NCBI RefSeq assembly: GCF_002024165.1 | Contig: NZ_MWQN01000001.1 | Coordinates: forward strand, 3,761,365 to 3,825,364 | From: Embleya scabrispora | GTDB lineage: Bacteria; Actinomycetota; Actinomycetes; Streptomycetales; Streptomycetaceae | Direction of reading: 5' to 3' | Length of the DNA stretch: 64,000 bases | In this document: one piece after another, positions 7,985-16,391 of the stretch | How the letters are laid out: each line of letters opens with the position of its first letter | Position numbering within the stretch: the stretch's first letter is position 1 | The notes under the pieces: generated by a model | Database searches by the model: none | What the model was told of the DNA's origin: nothing | Seen by the model: only the letters and a program-made list of their open reading frames with translations | Position numbers and translations under genes: made by a program

Positions 7985-9143
7985 GGCCCGCATCATTCCC
8001 TTCGACGGCGCCGCTTCCGGAGCGCGCCCGCCCGCGCCCCGGTCGGGGCGTCGGCCCACCAGGCCCGCGCGTGCGGTCCGGGTGCCCGAGCCGGTCGAGG
8101 GTGAGGTGCCGGTGCGATCGATCGAGGCGCGGTCGGGTCGAAAGCCGGCGAAAGCCGAGCCGGCGGCCTCGGCGGACGCGGTCTCGGCCGAGGCGGGGCC
8201 CCGGCGCGCGCCGGGATCCGGGCGCTCGTTGTTCGGGTCGCTCGCGGGCGCGGTCGGCGGGGTGGTGGGCGGTGCCGCCGCCGGGCTCCTCGACGGCGTG
8301 GCGGGACCGGGCTGGGAGGATCGGGCCGCCGACGGACTGGCGTTCCTGCGCCGCCGGATCACCGGTGAGTACGAGGTGGACGAGTTCGGCTTCGATCCCG
8401 AGCTCAACGACAAGTTGATGGCCGCGCTGCGGGTGGTCTACGAGCAGTACTTCCGGATCGAGGTCAGCGGCCTGGAGCACATTCCGGCCGAGGGCGGCGC
8501 GCTGATCGTGGCCAACCACTCCGGCACGCTGCCGGTGGACGCGCTGATGACGCAGGTGGCGGTGCACGACCACCACCCGGCTCGGCGCAATCTGCGGCTG
8601 CTCGCCGCCGACCTGGTCTTCCAGTTGCCGCTGGTGGGCTCGGTGGCGCGCAAGAGCGGACACACCCTCGCGTGCCACGCCGACGCCGAACGGCTGCTCG
8701 GCAAGGGCGAATTGGTCGGCGTGTGGCCCGAGGGCTACAAGGGCCTGGGCAAGCCGTTCGCCGAGCGGTACAAGCTCCAGCGCTTCGGGCGCGGCGGCTT
8801 CGTGTCCGCGGCGCTGCGCACCGGGGTGCCGATCGTGCCGTGCTCGATCGTGGGCGCGGAGGAGATCTACCCGATGGTCGGCAACGCGCGCACCCTCGCG
8901 CGCCTGCTCAACCTGCCGTACTTCCCGATCACCCCGACCTTCCCGCTGCTCGGCCCGCTCGGCCTGGTGCCGCTGCCGACGCGGTGGCGGATCGAGTTCG
9001 GCGCGCCGATCCACACCGACGCGTATCCGGACGAGGCGGCGGACGACCCGATGGTCGTGTTCAACCTGACCGACGAGGTGCGCGAGACCATCCAGCACAC
9101 GATCTACCGGCTGCTGATGCAGCGGCGGTCGGTCTTCTTCTAG
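7977..9143 (+). CDS. Lysophospholipid/glycerophosphate acyltransferase family protein
   Basis: A 388-residue protein with a ~90-residue low-complexity basic/Pro-Ala N-terminal tail and then an LPLAT (PlsC-type) domain. Block I is ANHSGTLPVDALM, block III is the EGYKGLGKPF region and block IV is VPIVPCSIVGAEE. The His and Asp of block I are present, though spaced more widely than in classical HX4D. It likely acylates a membrane lipid or lipid precursor at the inner face of the membrane. AGGAGG at 7963-7968 supports the ATG at 7977. It is coupled to the preceding epimerase-like gene, suggesting a joint lipid-modifying role. Confidence 0.85.
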   Translation: MGEARIIPFDGAASGARPPAPRSGRRPTRPARAVRVPEPVEGEVPVRSIEARSGRKPAKAEPAASADAVSAEAGPRRAPGSGRSLFGSLAGAVGGVVGGAAAGLLDGVAGPGWEDRAADGLAFLRRRITGEYEVDEFGFDPELNDKLMAALRVVYEQYFRIEVSGLEHIPAEGGALIVANHSGTLPVDALMTQVAVHDHHPARRNLRLLAADLVFQLPLVGSVARKSGHTLACHADAERLLGKGELVGVWPEGYKGLGKPFAERYKLQRFGRGGFVSAALRTGVPIVPCSIVGAEEIYPMVGNARTLARLLNLPYFPITPTFPLLGPLGLVPLPTRWRIEFGAPIHTDAYPDEAADDPMVVFNLTDEVRETIQHTIYRLLMQRRSVFF

Positions 9144-9181
9144 ATCGGTTCCGTACACCGGGTTCCACAACCGGAACACGA

Positions 9182-9217
9182 AAGGCGGCGCGTGGACGGT
9201 GGTCCGCGCGCCGCCTT
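9182..9217. terminator. Bidirectional terminator between acyltransferase and rsbN
   Basis: AAGGCGGCGCG (9182-9192) pairs with CGCGCCGCCTT (9207-9217), with an inner GGAC/GTCC stem. It sits between convergent genes ending at 9143 (+) and 9240 (-) and can serve both. Confidence 0.75.
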
Positions 9218-9239
9218 CGGTGTGTGCCCACCGGCTGGG

Positions 9240-10472
9240 TCAGCTGTGTGGCTCCTCCTCGGCGGGGCCGAGCAGGTTGAGCCCGATGCCCGGCAGGCCG
9301 GGCAGCAGGGGCGGGAGGATCTGACCCTTGGGCGTCTTCGCCGGGGCCGGGGTGTTGCCGGAGCCGTCGGACCGGTCGGAGGGGTTTTCCGCCGGAGCGC
9401 CGCCGAGCAGCGGGATGTTCAGCCCCGGGAGAAGGCCGCCGTCCTGCTGCGGCTGCTGTCGCGGAGCGGCACCGCCCGTCGTGGTCGAGCCGCCTTGCGG
9501 CGGTGCGCCGTTGGTGGCGCCGCCGCCCAGGCCCGGGAGCCTCGGCACGAGCGGCAGGCCGCCGGTGCCGGGCGCGCCGCCCGGACCGGTGCCGGGGGCG
9601 ACCGGCGCGCCGTCGGTGTGCCCACCGGTGCCCGGCTTCGCCGAACTCCGGCCGGGGGTGCCCGCGATCGGGGCGACCTGCTCGTTGATCGCGGTGAGCA
9701 GGGTGCGGACCCGGTCCCGTTCGGAGTGCAGCTCCGGCGGGAGTCGGTCGCCGATCCGCTCCATGCGCTCGTTGCCGGAGCGGGCGAAGTCGGCCAGGTT
9801 GCGCATCGACCCGTCGCTGCCGCTCTTGCGGAAGTGGTCGGTGAGCAGCGCGCGGCCCTTGTCCGCTTCGTCGCGCCAGTCGTCGAGCACCTGCCGCAGA
9901 TGCCGCACGGTCTCCTTGTCGGGATTTCGCCCGGCCCGCTTGAGCAGCCGTTCGGCCTCGCCCATTCGGGTGTCGGCCTGTTGCAGGTAGCGCTCGCCGC
10001 GCTCGTGGTCGTTGTCGGCGAGCGAGATCTTGAAGTCTTCGACCGTGCGCTTGACGCCGTAGGTCAGGTCGCCGGGCAACGCGTCGGAGCTGGCGTAGGC
10101 CACCCCGCCGAGACCGCCGCCGGTGACCACCACGAACGCGCCGGCGATGGCCGCCCGCCGCCGCCAGCGCACGGTGCGCGGCGGGGCCTGCGACTCCCGA
10201 CGGCGATGCGCGCCGCGCGGTGCGGGCACGGTGGCCGCACCCTCGGTCGCGGGCAGCGCCGCAGCCTCGTCCAGCAGCCGTTGCCGGAGCGCGGTGCGAA
10301 AGTCCGCGCTCGGTACGGGTGCCGCCGAGGACCGCTCGCGCAGCATCTCGGCGGTCCGCAGCAGCGGGACCAGCGCGGGCAGTGGCTCCGCCGATCGGTT
10401 GTCGCGGTCGTTCTCGTCGAGGGCTCGCGCGAAGGCGCTCGCGGGTCGCCGATCCAGGGCCGCAATGCTCAC
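9240..10472 (-). CDS. rsbN: Membrane anti-sigma factor RsbN (partner of BldN)
   Basis: A 410-residue membrane protein that holds the developmental sigma factor BldN inactive. The N-terminal ~105 residues are cytoplasmic (sigma-binding region with LRTAEMLRERSSAAP), one membrane helix spans about 107-128 (AAIAGAFVVVTGGGLGGVAY), and the extracellular part is a DUF5667-type domain starting DALPGDLTYGVKRTVEDFK with many coiled-coil helices. A Pro/Gly-rich tail of about 150 residues follows. The GTG at 10472 is chosen because GGAGG stands eight bases upstream; an ATG at 10550 would add 26 unlikely residues. It lies directly downstream of bldN with its own probable promoter. Confidence 0.88.
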   Translation of the reverse strand: MSIAALDRRPASAFARALDENDRDNRSAEPLPALVPLLRTAEMLRERSSAAPVPSADFRTALRQRLLDEAAALPATEGAATVPAPRGAHRRRESQAPPRTVRWRRRAAIAGAFVVVTGGGLGGVAYASSDALPGDLTYGVKRTVEDFKISLADNDHERGERYLQQADTRMGEAERLLKRAGRNPDKETVRHLRQVLDDWRDEADKGRALLTDHFRKSGSDGSMRNLADFARSGNERMERIGDRLPPELHSERDRVRTLLTAINEQVAPIAGTPGRSSAKPGTGGHTDGAPVAPGTGPGGAPGTGGLPLVPRLPGLGGGATNGAPPQGGSTTTGGAAPRQQPQQDGGLLPGLNIPLLGGAPAENPSDRSDGSGNTPAPAKTPKGQILPPLLPGLPGIGLNLLGPAEEEPHS

Positions 10473-10578
10473 AGGCCGCACCTCCTCTCCCCGGATGTCC
10501 GTCCAGGGAAGTCTCCGGGTCGGGGGCCACAGGGCGGCTCCCCGCCGCAACGATCCCCGAAGGGGGTCGCTATCGGGA

Positions 10579-10607
10579 AGAACGAGCCGCGGGCCCCGAA
10601 GGTTACG
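10579..10607 (-). promoter_or_regulatory. Sigma-BldN-type promoter for rsbN
   Basis: On the minus strand CGTAAC (10607-10602) is followed after 17 bases by CGTTCT (10584-10579). Published BldN promoters have CGTAAC, a 16-base spacer and CGTTGA, so the -35 matches fully and the -10 at four of six positions. It lies between bldN and rsbN, about 107 bp before the rsbN start. Known biology: rsbN is itself a BldN target. Confidence 0.6.
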
Positions 10608-10617
10608 GAAGTGTGAT

Positions 10618-11403
10618 TCACCGCACGTCCTCGGGCAGGAGACGGGCGAGCGTCCGTACGGCGCGGTACTGCAACGTCTTGATCGCCCCCTCGTTCTTAC
10701 CCATGATCTGTGCGGTCTCCGCGACCGAAAGACCCTGCAGGAAGCGCAGGGTCACGCATTCCTGCTGCTGGGGGTTGAGCTTGTGCACGGCGTCGAGCAG
10801 GGCCGCGTTGGACAACGATTCCAGGACGCAGTCCTCGGGGCTGGACTCGACCTCGTTGGCGTCGAGCATCTCCCCGGTGGTGACCTCCAGGCGGAACCGG
10901 CTGGACTTGAAGTGGTCGGCGACCAGGTTGCGCGCGATGGTCACCAGCCAGGCGCCGAAGTCGCGACCCTGCCAGGTGAAGGTGCCGATCCGGCGCAGCG
11001 CGCGCAGGAAGGTCTCGCTGGTCAGGTCCTCGGCGACGGCGCGACCGCCGACCCGGTAGTAGATGTACCGGTAGACGGTGTCGAAGTAGTTGTCGTAGAG
11101 CTGGGCGAACGCGTCGCCGTCGCCGTCCTGGGCGAGTTCGACGAGGGCCATGATGCGGCGGGCCTCGCCGTCCGGACCCGGGCCCCGGGTGTAGCCGGAG
11201 CCTCGGGTGGGACGGGTCGGTTCGGTGGTGCCGGCGCGCGACGCGAGGGCGAGGCCCACGGGCCCGGCCGAACTCGCGCGACAGACACCGGCGCCGTAAC
11301 CGGCTGTGGCGGCGAAACCGACGGACGGGGGGGCGAAGCTCGCGCACACCGCCGCACGCAGTGTCGCCAGCCCGGACACGTCAACCCGGACGATTCGGTG
11401 CAC
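10618..11403 (-). CDS. bldN: ECF sigma factor BldN (developmental, with N-terminal pro-sequence)
   Basis: A 261-residue extracytoplasmic-function sigma factor needed in streptomycetes for aerial hyphae formation (chaplin, rodlin and bldM transcription). The first ~85 residues are a non-conserved pro-sequence opening VDVSGLATLRAAV, like that of S. coelicolor BldN, which is removed by proteolysis. Region 2 runs from DAFAQLYDNYFDTVYRYIYY to FLRALRR; region 4 contains QQECVTLRFLQGLSVAETA and GAIKTLQYRAVRTL. The GTG at 11403 has AGGGAG four bases upstream and matches the relatives' N-terminus; an ATG at 11454 would add 17 residues. Anti-sigma rsbN follows. A BldD-type box lies about 95 bp upstream. 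Confidence 0.93.
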   Translation of the reverse strand: MHRIVRVDVSGLATLRAAVCASFAPPSVGFAATAGYGAGVCRASSAGPVGLALASRAGTTEPTRPTRGSGYTRGPGPDGEARRIMALVELAQDGDGDAFAQLYDNYFDTVYRYIYYRVGGRAVAEDLTSETFLRALRRIGTFTWQGRDFGAWLVTIARNLVADHFKSSRFRLEVTTGEMLDANEVESSPEDCVLESLSNAALLDAVHKLNPQQQECVTLRFLQGLSVAETAQIMGKNEGAIKTLQYRAVRTLARLLPEDVR

Positions 11404-11496
11404 GGGACTCCCTGTTGCTTCAGCGGTAATTACGTTCGGTGCGGAATCGATCACCCATAGTAGGGAACTTGGATACCGCTGTGCGCCGATCGAGAA

Positions 11497-11510
11497 TAAC
11501 GCTTAGTAAA
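11497..11510. promoter_or_regulatory. BldD box upstream of bldN
   Basis: TAACGCTTAGTAAA fits the BldD consensus TNACNC(A/T)GNGTNAN at all defined positions but one (T for G at position 8). It lies in the AT-rich 5' region of bldN. BldD, the c-di-GMP-dependent master repressor, is known to bind the bldN promoter in S. coelicolor. Confidence 0.6.
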
Positions 11511-11629
11511 GGAAGGGATACCAAGTGTGCCCATCGGCGTTGTGAAGCTACCGGGAACGACCGCTGATGTGTGCTCTTTGCGTGTTTGTCGGGTTGCCGC
11601 GTGTCAGGTGTGCTATATGCGGACAACTT

Positions 11630-11646
11630 GCCGCCCGTCAGGCGGC
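11630..11646. terminator. Short hairpin between bldN promoter region and HAD-IB gene
   Basis: GCCGCC (11630-11635) and GGCGGC (11641-11646) flank a five-base loop. It is followed toward the HAD-IB gene by a second C-rich/G-rich dyad (about 11660-11690). Together they probably terminate the HAD-IB transcript reading left. The rest of the 310-bp gap is the bldN leader and promoter. Confidence 0.35.
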
Positions 11647-11713
11647 GTGAGGCACCCGGGACGGACCCCCTCGCCGCAGGTCGCGGGGGGTGTGCCGGGC
11701 CGGGGCCGGGCGC

Positions 11714-12619
11714 TCAGATCCGGGTCGGCACCCGCCGCCGGACGGCGGTTCCGGCGGCCACGGCGCCCGCGACCGCGCCGATCCCGGCGGCGGCCGGCAG
11801 GCCGATCCGGGCGGCCTTGCGGCCGGTGCGGTAGTCCTTCACGCGCCACCCGTGCGCCCGGGCGTGGCGGCGCAGTCGGGCGTCCGGATTGACCGCGCAC
11901 GGATCGCCCACCAGGGTCAACATCGGTATGTCGTTGGCCGAGTCGCTGTAGGCCGAGCAGTCGCCCAGGTCCAGCCCCTCGCGGGCGGCGAGCGCGCGGA
12001 CCGCCTGCGCCTTGGCCTCGCCGTGCAGCAGTTCGCCGACCAGGCGGCCGGTGTACACGCCGGCGCGGGTCTCGGGCACGGTGCCGAGCGCGCCGGTCAG
12101 GCCGAGGCGGCCGGCGATGGTGTCGGCGATCTCGATCGGCGCGGCGGTGACCAGCCAGACCTGGCGGCCCGCGTCCAGGTGCATCTGGGCGAGTGCCCGG
12201 GTGCCCGGCCAGATCTTGTCCGCCATGCACTCGTCGAAGATCTCCTCGCCGATCGCCCGGATCTCCTCGACCGTGTGCCCCTTGGCGAACGACAGCGCGC
12301 TCTCCTGCGCGTCGCCCACGTGCCCCATGTGCTCCCCGCCGAGCCGGAACCTGGCCTGCTGCCAGCCGAACCGGGCTATGTCGCGGGTGGTCAGGAACCG
12401 GCGCGCGTACAGGCCCCGGGCCAGATGGAAGATCGACGCGCCCTGCATGACGGTGTTGTCCAGGTCGAAGAACGCGGCGCCGATCCGCGCGGGCGCATCG
12501 GCCTCACCGGGGGCGCGCGCCGGGGCGCTCGCGTGCGCTGCGGCCGCCGCCGCCTCGCCCGCCCGCACGGCGTTGTCGTGGTTGTTCTCGGTCCTCGATC
12601 GCCGGCGCAAGAAAACCAT
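11714..12619 (-). CDS. HAD-IB family hydrolase (phosphoserine-phosphatase-like)
   Basis: A 301-residue HAD-superfamily subfamily IB protein. Motif I is [14 protein letters not shown] near residue 50, motif II the Thr in VWLVTAAP, the conserved Lys lies in [12 protein letters not shown], and motif IV is [14 protein letters not shown]. The C-terminal ~35 residues are hydrophobic and Ala/Gly-rich and end in Arg, so a membrane tail is possible. It is likely a phosphatase of a small phosphomonoester or lipid phosphate. The ATG at 12619 has no Shine-Dalgarno but lies seven bases after TACGCT, consistent with a leaderless message. Conserved between bldN and the glutaredoxin gene in streptomycetes. 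Confidence 0.85.
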   Translation of the reverse strand: MVFLRRRSRTENNHDNAVRAGEAAAAAAHASAPARAPGEADAPARIGAAFFDLDNTVMQGASIFHLARGLYARRFLTTRDIARFGWQQARFRLGGEHMGHVGDAQESALSFAKGHTVEEIRAIGEEIFDECMADKIWPGTRALAQMHLDAGRQVWLVTAAPIEIADTIAGRLGLTGALGTVPETRAGVYTGRLVGELLHGEAKAQAVRALAAREGLDLGDCSAYSDSANDIPMLTLVGDPCAVNPDARLRRHARAHGWRVKDYRTGRKAARIGLPAAAGIGAVAGAVAAGTAVRRRVPTRI

Positions 12620-12759
12620 GGTGCCGAGCGTAGTAGGACCGTATTGCGCTGGTGTGGCGCCGGTCTTGCGGGCGTGCGCCCCATCGGTGAAGCGCCGCCT
12701 CCGGCTCGGGTCGGGAGGTGGTCTCCCGGTCGGCCTCCGGTGGGGTGACAATCGAGGAC

Positions 12760-13029
12760 GTGAATCCTTTCCGCCGCCGCCCCGACGCCGCGACCCGCTC
12801 CGTGACGCTGTTGAGCAAGCCGGGCTGTCACCTGTGTGACGACGCCCGGGTCGTGATCGAACGGGTGACCGGGGAACTGGGGGTGACCTGGACCGAAGTC
12901 GACATCACGCGGGACGCGGACCTCCAGCACAAGTACTGGGAGCAGATCCCGGTGACCCTGGTGGACGGCAAGCAGCACGATTTCTGGCGGGTGGACGAGC
13001 GGCGGCTGCGCAAGGCGCTCGGCGGCTGA
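12760..13029 (+). CDS. Glutaredoxin-family thiol-disulfide protein
   Basis: An 89-residue glutaredoxin-like protein with the redox centre [10 protein letters not shown] (Cys-His-Leu-Cys), followed by [17 protein letters not shown] and the cis-Pro loop QIPVTLVDG. It should reduce disulfides or mixed thiols in the cytosol. GTG at 12760 (NPFRRRP) matches the length of relatives; GTG at 12745 would add five residues. It is divergent from the HAD-IB gene and just upstream of rex, linking thiol and NADH redox functions in the same neighbourhood. Confidence 0.85.
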   Translation: MNPFRRRPDAATRSVTLLSKPGCHLCDDARVVIERVTGELGVTWTEVDITRDADLQHKYWEQIPVTLVDGKQHDFWRVDERRLRKALGG

Positions 13030-13144
13030 TTCGGTCCCATGGCCGGTCCGCTTCGATCCGACCCGATCGCGCTCGGTCGTGCGCCGGAGGAGGGGGCCGA
13101 CCGGGGGACGAATCGCCGACACGTACGGTGGGGAGGTGGATGCG

Positions 13145-13228
13145 ATGGGTCACCACGACTACGCACGGGCCATGCTCGAGTCACCTCATGTGATCGAGTT
13201 CACGCCAGGCTTCGGAACCAAGGCGTGA
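13145..13228 (+). CDS. Possible 27-residue small ORF before rex
   Basis: An ATG with GGGGAGG nine bases upstream opens a 27-codon frame starting MGHHDYARAMLESPHVIEFT and ending PGFGTKA before TGA. It lies in the 300-bp gap between the glutaredoxin gene and rex and ends 38 bp before the Rex operator. Third-position GC is about 73 percent, lower than in neighbouring genes. It could be a leader peptide or a small protein. I recognise no family. Confidence 0.3.
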   Translation: MGHHDYARAMLESPHVIEFTPGFGTKA

Positions 13229-13265
13229 CGAGCATCACGACAGGCGCGCAAATCGGACACCTACT

Positions 13266-13283
13266 TTGTGCGTACGTTCACAA
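13266..13283. promoter_or_regulatory. Rex operator (ROP) upstream of rex-hemACD
   Basis: TTGTGCGTACGTTCACAA is an 18-bp dyad that matches the S. coelicolor Rex operator, TTGTGAACGCGTTCACAA, at 15 of 18 positions, with intact outer half-sites. It lies 49 bp before the rex start. Rex binds when NADH/NAD+ is low, so the operon should be derepressed on oxygen limitation. Confidence 0.85.
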
Positions 13284-13331
13284 AAGCCTAACCTGGCAAT
13301 CGAAATCCCAGGTCCCACCCACAGGAGCAGC

Positions 13332-14075
13332 GTGGCTACAGGGCGTACCGAGCGACCGGCGCAGCGGGGACGTGGCATCCCCGAGGCGACGGTGGCGCGG
13401 CTTCCGCTGTACCTCCGGGCGCTCAGTGCGCTGTCGGAGCGGGGTGTTCCCACGGTCTCGTCCGAGGAACTCGCCGCTGCCGCCGGGGTGAATTCGGCGA
13501 AGCTGCGCAAGGACCTGTCGTATCTCGGCTCCTACGGCACCCGCGGGGTCGGTTACGACGTCGAGTATCTCGTGTACCAAATCTCGCGTGAACTCGGGCT
13601 CACCCAAGACTGGCCGGTCGCCATCATCGGCATAGGAAATCTGGGTCACGCCCTCGCCAACTACGGCGGGTTCGCCTCGCGCGGCTTCCGGGTCGCGGCC
13701 CTGTTGGACGCCGATCGGGCGGTCACCGGGCAGCGGATCGCGGGCATGGCGGTGCGGCACATGGACGACCTCGAGCAGATCGTGCGCGAGGACCACGTGT
13801 CGATCGGCGTGATCACCACGCCGGCACCGGCCGCACAGGAGGTGGCCGATCGACTGGTCGCCGCCGGCATCACGAGCATCCTGAACTTCGCGCCGACCGT
13901 GCTCTCGGTGCCCGAAGGGGTGGACGTGCGCAAGGTGGATCTGTCCATCGAGTTGCAGATCCTGGCCTTCCACGAACAGCGCAAGTCCGGTCTCGACCCC
14001 GTCGCGGGGCCGGTCCCGGCGCGACCCTCGAAGCCCGGGGAACGCGGCGACCTCCCCGAGGTGATGCCCGCGTGA
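13332..14075 (+). CDS. rex: Redox-sensing transcriptional repressor Rex
   Basis: A 247-residue dimeric repressor that senses the NADH/NAD+ ratio and controls respiratory and haem genes. The N-terminal winged helix (PEATVARLPLYLRALSAL and AAAAGVNSAKLRKDLSYLGS) is followed by a Rossmann domain with AIIGIGNLGHALANYGGF and ALLDADRA as the NADH-binding loops. A domain-swapped C-terminal helix ends LQILAFHEQR. The GTG at 13332 follows AGGAG by four bases and matches relatives. It leads the hemA-hemC-hemD operon and has its own operator upstream, so it is autoregulated. Confidence 0.95.
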   Translation: MATGRTERPAQRGRGIPEATVARLPLYLRALSALSERGVPTVSSEELAAAAGVNSAKLRKDLSYLGSYGTRGVGYDVEYLVYQISRELGLTQDWPVAIIGIGNLGHALANYGGFASRGFRVAALLDADRAVTGQRIAGMAVRHMDDLEQIVREDHVSIGVITTPAPAAQEVADRLVAAGITSILNFAPTVLSVPEGVDVRKVDLSIELQILAFHEQRKSGLDPVAGPVPARPSKPGERGDLPEVMPA

Positions 14076-14133
14076 CCGGCTGTCGCACGGGTATCGCGCC
14101 CGCGAACACGGCGATCAACGGTAGGAAGACACC

Positions 14134-15462
14134 ATGAGTGTCCTGGCGGTCGGCCTCAGCCACCGAACGGCCGAGGTCGGACTCCTGGAGCGGGTCTCGG
14201 TGACCGGGGCGGCCCAGGAGGCGCTTCTGCACGACCTGGTGGCGGCCGAGCCGGTCGGCGAGGCGGTGCTGCTGTCGACCTGCAACCGGGTCGAGGTCTA
14301 CGCGGACGTGGACCGCTTCCACGGTGGTGTCACCGAACTGGGCAACCTGCTGTCGCGGCACACCGGGGTGCCGGTGTCCGAGCTGACCCCGTGTCTGTAC
14401 GTGCACTACGAGGACCGCGCGGTCCAGCACCTGTTCTCGGTCGCCTGCGGGCTCGACTCGATGGTGGTCGGCGAGGGGCAGATCCTCGGCCAGATAAAGG
14501 CCGCGCTCGCGCTCGCGCAGACCCACGGCACCGCCGGACGGGTCCTGAACGAGTTGACCCAGCAGGCGCTGCGGGTCGGCAAGCGGGCCCACACCGAGAC
14601 CGGGATCGACCAGGCCGGTCGGTCGTTGATGACCGTCGGGCTGGCCCAGGCCGAGTTGTCGATGGGCCCGATCGGCGGATGCCGGGCGCTTGTGGTGGGC
14701 GCGGGCTCGATGAGCGCGCTGGCCGCCAAGACGCTGCACCGCGAGGGCGTGGGCCACATCGTGGTCGCGAACCGCACCTACGCGCGTGCCGAACACCTGG
14801 CCGAGTCGGTCTCGGGTCGGGCGGTGCCGATGTCGGCGCTGCCCGAGGCGCTGGCCTCGGTGGACCTGGTGGTCTCCTGCACCGGCGCGGCCGGCCTGGT
14901 GATCGGTCGGGACGAGATCGAGGCCGTGCTCGCCGCGCGGCGCGAGCGTGGGGTCGAGCAGCCGTTGGTGCTGATCGACCTGGCGCTGCCGCGCGACATC
15001 GACTCGGGCGTGCGCGAGCTCGACGGTGTGGTGCTGATCGACCTGGAACTGCTCGCCGAGGTCTCCGCCGGTACGGCCGGCGAGGCCGACGTGGAACTGG
15101 TGCGCAAGATCGTCTGCGAGGAGGTCGCGGCGTTCGCGACCGCGCAGCAGGCGCAGCAGGTCGCGCCGACCGTGGTCGCGCTGCGCAGCATGGGCTCGGA
15201 CGTGGTCCGGGCCGAGCTGGAGCGCCTGGTCGGGCGGGTGCCGGAGATGGACGAGCGGGTGCGCGCCGAGGTCGAGCAGACCGTACGGCGCGTGGTGGAC
15301 AAGCTGCTGCACGCGCCGACCGTGCGGGTCAAGCAGTTGGCCGGCGAGCCCGCCGGCTCGTCGTACGCCGACGCGCTGCGGATGTTGTTCGATCTCGACC
15401 CGGGCACCCCCGAGGTGGTCCGCCGGGCCGACACCCCCGACAGCGTGGAAGGTGTGGCGTGA
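14134..15462 (+). CDS. hemA: Glutamyl-tRNA reductase
   Basis: Converts glutamyl-tRNA(Glu) to glutamate-1-semialdehyde with NADPH, the first committed step of the C5 tetrapyrrole pathway. The 442 residues include GLSHRTAEVGLLER at the N-terminus, the catalytic cysteine at residue 50 in LLSTCNRVEVYA, GLDSMVVGEGQILGQIK in the catalytic domain, the NADP-binding GAGSMSALAAKTL, and a C-terminal dimerisation helix region. Length and motifs are complete. It sits 58 bp after rex and overlaps hemC by four bases, so it is under Rex control. Confidence 0.97.
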   Translation: MSVLAVGLSHRTAEVGLLERVSVTGAAQEALLHDLVAAEPVGEAVLLSTCNRVEVYADVDRFHGGVTELGNLLSRHTGVPVSELTPCLYVHYEDRAVQHLFSVACGLDSMVVGEGQILGQIKAALALAQTHGTAGRVLNELTQQALRVGKRAHTETGIDQAGRSLMTVGLAQAELSMGPIGGCRALVVGAGSMSALAAKTLHREGVGHIVVANRTYARAEHLAESVSGRAVPMSALPEALASVDLVVSCTGAAGLVIGRDEIEAVLAARRERGVEQPLVLIDLALPRDIDSGVRELDGVVLIDLELLAEVSAGTAGEADVELVRKIVCEEVAAFATAQQAQQVAPTVVALRSMGSDVVRAELERLVGRVPEMDERVRAEVEQTVRRVVDKLLHAPTVRVKQLAGEPAGSSYADALRMLFDLDPGTPEVVRRADTPDSVEGVA

Positions 15463-16391
15463 CCGAGGCACCGTTGCGACTGGGCACCAGGCGAAGCGCC
15501 CTGGCGATGGCCCAGTCGGGTCAAGTCGCCGAGGCCGTCACGCGCCTGACCGGCCGCGCCGTCGAACTGGTGGAGATCACCACCCAGGGCGACGTCTCGC
15601 GCGAGCAGCTGACGCAGATCGGCGGCACGGGCGTGTTCGTCAACGCGCTGCGCGACGCGCTGCACGCCGGCGAGGTCGACTTCGTCGTGCACTCGCTCAA
15701 GGACCTGCCCACCGGCAAGCCCGACGGCATCACCCTCGCGGCCGTCCCGCGGCGGCACGATCCGCGCGACGTGCTGGTGGCGCGGGACGGACTCGCGCTG
15801 GCCGAGTTGCCGGCCGGATCCCGGATCGGGACCGGCTCGCCGCGCCGCGCCGCGCAGTTGCGACTGCTCGGTCTCGGCCACGAGATCCTGCCGATCCGCG
15901 GCAACGTCGACACCCGGGTCGGCTACGTACGCTCCGGGAAGCTCGACGGCGTCGTTTTGGCCAGGGCCGGCCTCGGCCGCCTGGACCGCGCGGAGGAGGT
16001 CACCGAGACCTTCGATCCGCTCCACATGCTGCCTGCCCCCGGTCAAGGGGCATTGGCCGTCGAGTGCGCGGCACACGATGCCGCCCTCGTCGAACTGCTC
16101 GCCGGTTTGGACGACTCGGACACCCGAGCCGCCGTACTGGCCGAGCGCACGCTGCTCGCCGTCCTGGAAGCCGGATGTTCGGCTCCGGTCGGCGCCCTCT
16201 GCGAGGTCGCCGAAGGCGAGCAGGTCACCGAGCTGTACCTGCGGGCCGTAGTCGCGAATGTCGACGGCACCGACAGCGTACGGTTGTCCGCCACCGGAAC
16301 CCTCGACGAGGCGGAGAAGATCGGGCGCGAACTCGCGGCCGAACTCCTCGCCCGAGGGGCCTCCGGTTTGATGGGGGAGCGCGTCCCTTGA
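15459..16391 (+). CDS. hemC: Hydroxymethylbilane synthase (porphobilinogen deaminase)
   Basis: Polymerises four porphobilinogens to hydroxymethylbilane. The 310-residue protein opens with LRLGTRRSALAMAQSGQVAE and carries VDFVVHSLKDLPT and GTGSPRRAAQLRLL in the substrate-binding lobes. The cysteine that anchors the dipyrromethane cofactor is in LEAGCSAPVGAL near residue 237. GTG at 15459 overlaps the hemA stop (GTGA); longer open frames upstream are hemA read out of frame. It ends overlapping hemD, so hemA-C-D are tightly coupled. Confidence 0.97.
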   Translation: MTEAPLRLGTRRSALAMAQSGQVAEAVTRLTGRAVELVEITTQGDVSREQLTQIGGTGVFVNALRDALHAGEVDFVVHSLKDLPTGKPDGITLAAVPRRHDPRDVLVARDGLALAELPAGSRIGTGSPRRAAQLRLLGLGHEILPIRGNVDTRVGYVRSGKLDGVVLARAGLGRLDRAEEVTETFDPLHMLPAPGQGALAVECAAHDAALVELLAGLDDSDTRAAVLAERTLLAVLEAGCSAPVGALCEVAEGEQVTELYLRAVVANVDGTDSVRLSATGTLDEAEKIGRELAAELLARGASGLMGERVP

